Source: Hysterangium stoloniferum (lineage: Eukaryota; Basidiomycota; Agaricomycetes; Hysterangiales; Hysterangiaceae). Taken from it: a stretch of DNA of 64,000 nt. The stretch spans positions 124,001 through 188,000 of the forward strand of contig WHVD01000077.1 in assembly GCA_015178975.1 (NCBI GenBank), given 5' to 3'. The notes below the pieces were generated by a model. The model was not told the origin of the DNA. It saw only the letters and a list, made by a program, of their open reading frames with translations, and made no database searches. Made by a program: the position numbers and the translations under genes. Positions 56,950-64,000 of this stretch are shown here, in pieces; position 1 is the first letter of the stretch; each line of letters starts with the position of its first letter.

Positions 56950-57492
56950 TGTTATGACCCATTCCCGGATGTTTCAATATCTGACTTCCGATCTCCAACT
57001 ACAGAACATCATAGTTACCATATCTTCCGCATTCTTCCCTTGTTCCGCATTTGGTAATTTGTCTGTTGACAAGTATTCACTCGTTTGTCTGTTATATTCC
57101 CGTTTCGGAATATTGTCCCCCCGATATGTCTTATTGTATTCCCATTTAAGAATACTTCCATTTCCATCTTATTATGGCCTCAGTTTGTAGTACAATAATG
57201 AAAAGACTTATATTAGTTTCCACAAATTTGTACTTTACCTTAGATCTGATATTGACTTAGTTTCTTATTCCTTCTTCCGTCTTTCTGTATGCTCGATATT
57301 CGGAACTCTTCGGAATTCTGAATATCCGTATCTTCCATTGTAAGTCTCACTTCTGAAATTAAGGACTTCGAGCGTTTGCGTAGAGGCACAGCACATAAGC
57401 TGAAGCCAACGTCCTGACCCTATCCGATAGTTCCCGACTTTCCGGTGACTCTCCGATAGTTCCGGAATAAGTTCCCAGCACGGTACTTAACA
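56950..57492 (+). mobile_element. Solo LTR, family I (543 bp), target duplication GGTTG
   Basis: TGTTATGACCC to GGTACTTAACA; GGTTG at 56945-56949 and 57493-57497. Contains the core variant GCACAGCACATAAGCTGAAG (57386-57405) with AAGGACTTCG upstream and CGTCCT downstream. Confidence 0.95.
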
Positions 57493-57797
57493 GGTTGCAA
57501 AACTGTCCCAATGATTGGTCATTTTTAAATATTCACTGTGACACCAATATCCATCTATATTATGTAATATTTGGATATATCAAAGCTAGTATGCTAAGGT
57601 ATATGTGAGAATAATTTCACTATTTAAAGAAATTTATTTGGTAGGTTATAAAGCATTTATTGAGAATTACCAAAACATTGGGACAGTTTTGGAAGCCACT
57701 GTACATGTGTCAAATGTAAAACTTAACTTTATTTTAATTCTCTTCTAAGACTTGAACCTTGTTTGTTAATAACTTTATTCAATTTTCCCTTTAGTAT

Positions 57798-58425
57798 GGA
57801 GGATAACCCAAAAATTTAAAAGTTATTTGTCTACTAAAGTATATATATTTATATTGTTTGTTGTAGAATTAATATTTAATCAAATTCAGTCCATCAGGTG
57901 ATACTCTGGAGAATAAGGAAATATTAATATTTATCTTGTATCTGACAAAAGTTAGTCAAAGAAACATATATAGATTATCCTTTTGGGGATAAATTCCACA
58001 ACATGGATTGGTTGGCCAGATAGTTCTGGTTAACTTTCTAAACCAAATAAATTTAAATCATATGAACTACATTTGAAAGTTCACATGTATGTATACAAGA
58101 GAATGCATCTTATCCCAAAGATTAAATCATAACCCAAATAATCTTATTTAACCATGATGTTTGTGGATATTTTAAATGTCACAGAGATACTAGAGAATGC
58201 ATCTCATCCCAAAGATTAAGTCATAACCCAGATAATCTTGTTTAACTATGACATTTGTGCATATTTTAAAACTCACAGGGATACTAGAGAATGCATTTTA
58301 TCCCAAAGATTAGGTAATAACCCAGGTAATCTTGTATAATCATGACATTTGTACATATTTTAAGAGAGTATACTGTAAAAGTCTTAAAGATGAAATTTTG
58401 GGGTAATGAAATATAAATCCCTAAA
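57798..58425. mobile_element. MITE copy 2 with an internal 95-bp tandem triplication
   Basis: Reverse-oriented relative of 42100-42623, starting GGAGGATAACCCAAAAATTT. It holds three tandem copies of a unit containing GAGAATGCATCTCATCCCAA at about 58090-58370, where the other copy has one. The right end is lost near 58425, so no flanking TAA pair can be shown. Confidence 0.8.
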
Positions 58426-58429
58426 ACAT

Positions 58430-58620
58430 GTAGTAAGTTGGTGCTAAGTTGATTTTCTGATTGGATTGTGAGTATAAATAGATCCTAGAACGAATATTAT
58501 TGTACTACTAATCTAATGAAACAAAAAGACTAAATGGGTGAACAAGAATGATGCATAGTTGATCATACTAGGAATAAGGATTGGGACAGAATAAGAATAA
58601 CACAAGGGACATAATAAATC
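58430..58620 (-). mobile_element. LTR remnant, family E-like
   Basis: GCTAAGTTGATTTTCTGATT and GGATTGTGAGTATAAATAGA are the reversed start-site and TATA region of the E-type LTRs. No ends. Confidence 0.5.
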
Positions 58621-59079
58621 TTACCACCACAACCTTGTCATTCTCAGGTGGTCAAGTGCAACCATTCTCACTGCAGTATGTATCCACAGCCTGCAATAAA
58701 ACAAAAAATTATTTTTATATATTCTGGCCTATCATAAATTGCTTTATATACTGTATTAGTAATAGCAAGAAGTGTCATTTGGACAATACATATCACCATA
58801 GAAACAATGAATACTGCCTGGTTTGCATAATATGGTTCTAGAAACCAACCTATTCTCAGGATCCACCAGGAGGTTGGATATGGAAAAGCTAATGGAATCA
58901 GAAATATGATGGGATAATCTCCCACCTGACCATCATTACAAGAAACTGTTGAATATGGTTGGTTGACAGCCTAAACTCAGCTTTAGAGCAGTGCAGATGT
59001 GTGATTGTCTTTTACAGTTTTCTGTGTATATGGAATGTTAATGGCCATATAGGGTTGACTTCACTACTGAATACCTAAA
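58621..59079. other. No gene seen
   Basis: AT-rich sequence with short frames only; nothing recognised. Confidence 0.45.
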
Positions 59080-59152
59080 GAATTGGTAGATCAGTGGTAG
59101 AGCATCCAGTCTAGATTATAAATGGTCCTAGGTTCAATTCCTGGCCAGTCCA
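59080..59152 (+). repeat. tRNA-derived sequence (tRNA pseudogene or SINE head)
   Basis: 73 bases fold as a tRNA. The acceptor GAATTGG pairs with CCAGTCC at 6 of 7 positions, followed by a discriminator A. The D arm is GATC/GAGC around AGTGGTA, and the T arm CTAGG/CCTGG encloses TTCAATT. The pol III boxes read TAGATCAGTGG (A, one change from consensus) and GGTTCAATTCC (B, perfect). The anticodon stem does not pair (TCCAG against TATAA), so it is not a working tRNA. No CCA is encoded. Confidence 0.6.
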
Positions 59153-59829
59153 ATATTTTACAAAAGAAACAAGGCAAGGAAGTGCAAGGAGATGATAGCT
59201 GACAGCAGACTGGAAAGTGACCATGGCCGTGAAAGGCTGAAGAGTTAGGCATACCATGGAAAGTAGCAAGATGACATTTTATTAAAGAACGAGGCAACAA
59301 TCTAATATGTAAAATTCGGCAAAGAAAGTGGTAACCATTCCGATTTAAGCTCACAGAGCTTATATCTTTTGCCCAGATTATGCTTCTGGCATGAAAAAAG
59401 ACACTTTTTTTTAGTTGAATCCCTATTCCCACCCCAAAGAATTTTTTCAGCCAAATATAAAGTTGCATCGGACACATGAGTTAAACTACTGATCCTTTGC
59501 CGACAAATCGAGTCGTTAATTTCCCATTGCCATGAAAAGCTCGAGTAACAATGGTACCAATTTTGGGTTTATTCTGCACGGCTGTGGATTTACTGGCAGC
59601 GAATTCGACTTCTATCCTTCCATCATAAATTCTGTGACAGGTAAAATCCGGCTAAGGTCTCAAATAAGATTTCCCTCACTGTTTGCGAATGCAATTGCCA
59701 AAGTAGTATGTCTGCATAAAGGAAACTATGGAAAGAATGAACCAACGGAGACGGACGCGTCCTGCCTCTGCATCAATAGATCCAGGGTTGCACTATTGCC
59801 TTTAAATGGCTCTGTCGTAAAAGCGTCCA
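59153..59829. other. No gene recognised
   Basis: A possible tail of the tRNA-derived repeat, then host-like sequence. Frames on both strands lack known motifs. Confidence 0.4.
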
Positions 59830-60702
59830 CTATAGCATATATAAGTTTTGTCTCTGTTGTTCATCCGTAAGTCTGGGCAAGCAAAAGAGTTTCATTGCGT
59901 CGCCGCCGCCACTATTTTTGCACGACCAGGAATAGATCGGGCTGTCCTCAAGCAAAGACTCAAGCGAAACGAAAGCCCAGTGGACAGAAGGATTGAGCGT
60001 TGGAATGGCCCAATGAAGACGAGGGGAACGGAGAGGTTGAATAATCGTAGCCAGAGGACTCAATGTAGAGCTTAGCTTATAGGTGTCACTACGCCCGCGC
60101 CTCATGAGTTGAATGTCATAGTCGGTGAAACCAGCTTCAGCAGCTGAAGAAGCAGCACCGCGACGTAAAGAATGCCCAGCGAACGCGGCAGGATCAAAGC
60201 CGGCGACGTGCAGCAGCTTCCTAAGAGAGGCAACGACGTGGGGATAATGGAGCGGGGTGCTATCACTGTTACAGAACAGAGAGGAGCTGGGGGGCGTGGG
60301 TCGGTGGTGAAAATATAAGGGCGTGCACAGCACAGGTGGTGGCAGCGACAGTAGTTTCGAAAATGGTGACCCCCTTTCGACAGGGATAGGTTTTAGAAGC
60401 GGGGCCAATGTATGATGCGTTATCAAAGCCAGGCATGAAGAGACATCACTCCACGTCAGATGGGCAGAGGGTTCGAAAGTCTTGAAGTTATTGCCCTTGA
60501 CAGTGAATTCTCGGCATTGTAGGAATGCAGGGAACGTGAGCTTGATGGCAGCATCAATGCTAGCAGCATGCAGGGAAGACCACAGATTGGAGTACAGGAC
60601 GAGGCATCGGAGATTGGGGAGGGCGATGCTGATGATATTCAGATTGTGCTGTCTTTTGTCGCATTCGGTACATCCATACTTGGTGCTCATAGAAACTAAC
60701 AT
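59830..60702 (-). pseudogene. Tyrosine recombinase (DIRS-like/Crypton-like), C-terminal half
   Basis: A 290-codon frame holds LTFPAFLQCREFTVKGNNFK, AHLTWSDVSSCLALITHHTL, and the catalytic block AGFDPAAFAGHSLRRGAASS, AAEAGFTDYDIQLM. HSLRR gives the catalytic His and Arg. The following segment reads RRGRSDTYKLSS where family members have a G-R-W then Y-K-x-Y; the Trp is Gly and the final position is Ser, so the nucleophile region is worn. The frame after that is a plausible tail (LHWAIPTLNPSVHWAF) and then probably non-coding. The N-terminal SAM-like domain is missing. Confidence 0.75.
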
Positions 60703-62143
60703 GCCTCTGAGAAATGAATAACAGTTTCCAGCTTGGGTGAGACATTAAATGAATGATCATAGCCTTGTACAATAGCTTACTCTGTCATTCTAGGGTGCAT
60801 GATTAAGACGCAGACTTGTTCTTTCTCACCAAAATATAGAATTGTAACACAGAATGACGATCGGCCTCATCTCAAATGTTTCTCAAATAAAAGTCAGTGC
60901 CATTAAAAAATCCCTCCATCTTCAGCTGTAATCTCACCTGGAACTTGTAGTCGGCATCCCCTTACTTCCTGTAGTGGGTTGTTGTCGTCAAGCACGGATC
61001 GATCGCAGCATGCAATGTACTTGTTGCCACGTCGCAATGCTAATATCCGCATAATTCAAGGACGGGTATACGATAATAAATTTATTCGCTTTTGGCTGTG
61101 AGGTTGATGGCTGGATCTTGGCGTCCTGTTTTCTTAGGACTGATTCATTAATGAAGATCTTGATGGTCCATAGTATAAATCGGGGGATCTTGAACAGGTT
61201 CATGTGTTTCCTAATGATCAGTACATTGTGTTGATCGCGAAGATTAAAGTGTTGCTTCTGCTGCGGATTTAGCTTGTGTCCGTATCGTGTTTTTTTTGTC
61301 CTCCACTACATCTATCAATAACGCGAGCGGTTTGACATAGTTTTTAGCAATGCCAGATAATGTGCGTCCAATTCCTTTCTTCCTCGTAATGCTAGCTAGC
61401 CCTAATGCCAGTTCGTATGGCCTGCATTCAACTTTATCATGTCAAAAGATACACTCTAACTCCCTTAATACTCAGGCTCGCCACGTACGTCTTGAAACTA
61501 AATCTTCCCATTATTTTCTTATTGGCACATTCGGCTAAACTTGTGATTCCCTTCGTGTCTCGTTGCCGACACCGACTTTGAAACAAGGAGTTCCATGCGC
61601 ATTTCGTCCATCAAACGGCCTGTTCAGGAGGGTAGTCAGAAGTACAAAAAGGAGGTGCGAATGATAGTCACTGATCATGTAAATAATCAATCTCAATAGG
61701 TCACCTATGCTTTTAGGCTCCTACTGATAGCTTCTAGACTAGATCGCGATGCCATGAGATATGTTCACTTGTCAACGGTATACGACCGAACAGGGTCCGA
61801 AACTTGTTACGGGTTGCGCAACCGCCGCCCTTTAAAACCAACTATACGACATAGAAGGTGCGGCGACAGAGGGTTATTCAGTGAACGAAGCTCCAAGAGA
61901 CAACCCGCTCCAAATCGGAAGTCAGCTTTGGCAGTCGAGACTTGGTTCTCAACGTGAAAACTGTATATTTCGGCAAAGATGACAGATTAAAGCCAATTAG
62001 GGATCGGACGCGCGGGGTGCCATTTCAATGTCGAAGACTCACTACTAGATATATATGGACTTCATAAATCAATGCACCTGAGGACGGAGATCAATATTTA
62101 GTGTAAATGAAAAAACCAAGGCAGTCCCTCATTTATTTAATTA
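60703..62143. other. No gene confirmed; short minus-strand ORF at 60988-61203
   Basis: The 71-codon frame (MNLFKIPRFILWTIKIFINE) has no recognised domain. CpG content is host-like, so a small or partial host gene is possible. Confidence 0.3.
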
Positions 62144-62879
62144 TTGCTCTTTCATAATTCATGGCGGAGTCCAAAACCATCATTTTTTGCCGCCGTTTTG
62201 AAGTGAGAAGTTGTAAAGGGTATATCTCCTCAAATACTGCGATTTAAATCAAGTGTATTATATGAAATTTGATCTAATGTATTTTCTCTTATTTCCTATG
62301 GTGCCGGATTGTCACAAAAAGTATGTGCTGCTGGTGCTGCCGGTATGATTACCTCACATAAGTTAGTCAATTTTCCAAGAAATCTAGTGGTTTAAGTAAA
62401 TGGTGACCTCTTCATTCCCAATTATAACACTATATTGAGACTCTTTACGGTTGGAATAAGTAATCTGTGTGCTCAATGTTGTGTGAAAATGGTTTTGCTT
62501 TAAATGTAGAACGCCTATCCCAAAAAGAAATTGCTTTAGAGGCTAAAACACAAATATCTATAGCAAATCCCTCCATGAGAATCTTTATATGTATAATGAA
62601 ATCATTCTGGTATATTCTCACAAAAATTTGACCATTAAATACGATATAAAAGGAGTCTTATAACACTTACTCATTAGGTTGTAATGCATTTTATCTGTTG
62701 AGATAGTGAAATTTTTGGCTCCATAGTTTTCAAGAAAGACAAAAATACATCAATTTTTATATACAACACTTGACCTGAATCACAATATTTGAGGAGATAT
62801 ACCCTTTACAACTTCTCACTTCAAAACGGCGGCAAAAAATGAAGGTTTTGGACTCCGCCATGAATTATGCAAAGAGCAA
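62144..62879. mobile_element. MITE of Tc1/mariner type, 736 bp, TA target duplication
   Basis: Inverted repeats of about 93 bases are nearly identical: TTGCTCTTTCATAATTCATG at the left, TTGCTCTTTGCATAATTCAT on the reverse of the right. TA flanks both ends (62142-62143, 62880-62881). No ORF inside. Confidence 0.9.
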
Positions 62880-63047
62880 TAACCTGCTATTGACTTGTGA
62901 TCAACCACGACATCAGTATTACATTCACTTACTGATCCGAAGGCGGATATTCAGGGCGGGGACATATTAGTTCCTGCAGCAAAGTACAGAAATCAGTATT
63001 CTCGATACGACCACTGGCCATGATTTAAGATGGTTGCCTTGTGTGAT

Positions 63048-63847
63048 TTATCTACTATCCCCAAGGTATGTCAAAAAGATTATTTTACTTCCTTGAACCC
63101 TCCTCTCTTCCATTACAAAGGTGACGGCATTGATTATAGCAGGACCCCTGGGATTCAGAGGCAACCATAGTGGAGCGGAATTCTTTCTACCGCATACATT
63201 GAATTGCATTACTTCGTTGTCACGGAATGCATATACATCAACGCTGACAGACATTGGACAAACGGCAGAATTAACGGATTTACAGTTGATGAATTCGGTG
63301 ATAGTAGTGAAGTAGCAGCGGTTACAGTAATAATAACTCGCTACATTGGACAAGACTAAGGGGATGTGATAAATATCCAAGTCCGAACTTCATTTATCAA
63401 CTTCCGAACTGCCCAACCGTTGGCAAATCACTACCGGTCTTAATGATGTGGAGTACTCGGAAGTTGTCCCCACTACTGGTATGACGTAGCAGTCGTCACG
63501 ACCGCACATACATCGTGATCCGTGGGATGACCCTGTGGACTCGAAGCAGTGAGGAAAAATTAATGCACATTGGAGAGGAACCGACCCTGAAAGGAGGTGA
63601 TGTGCCTTGGGGTATAAGAATAGACTCGAAGTGGGCCTCATGATGGGTTACGTTGCCGATAGGACTCGCTGGCTCTGGATCCAGGCGTTGTTCTATTGGT
63701 CGAAGATGTAATTTGCAATGTCATAAGGGGTGTTGATATCGATTTGTTGTGTTTTGTATAATTAAGTATGATTTGCAGTGAATACAACCTGTTGTTTTGA
63801 AGTTGGTAACATGGCTTCTGCAGTGGAGACATGTATGTTCTACTCAT
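63048..63847 (-). other. Three adjacent short ORFs, possible host gene
   Basis: Minus-strand frames 63847-63638, 63641-63390 and 63380-63048 are nearly contiguous. The last (MDIYHIPLVLSNVASYYYCN, VSVDVYAFRDNEVMQFNVCG) has a coding-like look, and ends near a FVMEER/RVQG stretch that might be a splice border. No family recognised. Confidence 0.3.
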
Positions 63848-64000
63848 CGTTTTCTTCAGTTAATCGCTACATAAAAATTTTATAACAGTCATACATTCAT
63901 GAAGAATCGGCGTTAAAAAAAGGGTTACCGTTCTGTGGTACACCGAGTACATAAAAACGTAAGGCTTCCTCTGACCAGTAAGTGCAGATCGATCCACAAA

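Larger units (their letters stand above)
55590..57701 (-). mobile_element. Second Tc1/mariner-type transposon, with a solo LTR inside
   Basis: It has exact TA on both sides (55588-55589, 57702-57703) and long inverted repeats of about 210 bases, starting CAGTGGCTTCCAAAACTGTC. The repeats reach the internal ATTGGGACAGTTCTGCAACC at 55778 and its counterpart at 57493. Without the LTR the element is about 1.56 kb. Confidence 0.95.

Noticed and set aside
59091-59477. Minus-strand 128-codon ORF ending WPGIEPRTIYNLD
   Set aside because: Its C-terminus is the reverse translation of the tRNA-derived repeat, a well-known artefact; no other domain.
61754-61957. 67-codon Arg-rich plus-strand ORF
   Set aside because: Too short, no motif and no repeat or splice support.

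Overview
This window looks like an Agaricomycete (mushroom-forming basidiomycete) chromosome segment that is mostly transposable elements. The evidence is 50-90 bp introns with GT/GC-AG borders, a FunK1-type fungal protein kinase, a basidiomycete HNH-like protein, chromodomain Ty3/gypsy elements, DIRS-like tyrosine-recombinase fragments, and many solo LTRs with 5-bp target duplications. No bacterial or organellar feature was seen. Only the aminoglycoside phosphotransferase-like gene (47994-49170) reads as intact. Four other genes or gene remnants of cellular type are partial or carry visible lesions: an HNH-like gene (7611-8797), two FunK1 loci (6620-6892, 34141-36146) and an Old Yellow Enzyme (36808-38147). 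The gag, pol and antisense accessory ORFs of one young gypsy element also remain open. || Layout. 1-4754: gypsy fragments in plus orientation, with an antisense Zn2Cys6 gene and a 3' LTR. 4755-12460: half of an LTR, copia debris, a FunK1 fragment, the HNH-like gene, more LTRs and the start of a tyrosine recombinase. 12461-17641: the 5' part of a young gypsy element in minus orientation (pol, gag, 5' LTR). 17642-19206: the other half of the split LTR and a copia RT fragment with a solo LTR in it. 19207-24871: a degenerate copia element. 24872-27400: an unrecognised coding-like block. 27415-30447: an LTR and a Tc1-like transposon cut by a solo LTR. 30448-34140: decayed LTR debris. 34141-38147: FunK1 pseudogene and OYE. 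39229-47770: decayed gypsy and copia copies, a TAA-flanked MITE and LTRs nested in an LTR. 47994-49170: APH-like gene. 49405-54954: a foldback element with an LTR inside, then a non-autonomous LTR element whose 3' LTR carries a 1.4-kb minisatellite. 55590-57701: a second Tc1-like element containing a solo LTR. 57798-64000: MITEs, a tRNA-derived repeat, a YR recombinase fragment and short uncharacterised ORFs. || Main structural result: 2.2-12.5 kb is best explained as one inversion. Turning it back (i) rejoins the two halves of a full gypsy element in frame, (ii) gives that element matching AAGAG target duplications, (iii) rejoins the RNase H and recombinase parts of a DIRS-like element, (iv) rebuilds an interrupted LTR, and (v) puts two copia RT pieces in one orientation and order. 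Both breakpoints share AGCT. || A second result: LTRs of otherwise different families share a core near their 3' ends. It is a GGAC...GTCC outer pairing with flanking covariation around an inner CAGC/GCTG hairpin and the string AAGCTGAAGCCAAGTCC. Old element copies have lost CpG sites and gained stop codons explicable by TGG to TGA/TAG and CAG to TAG changes, which points to methylation-linked decay.
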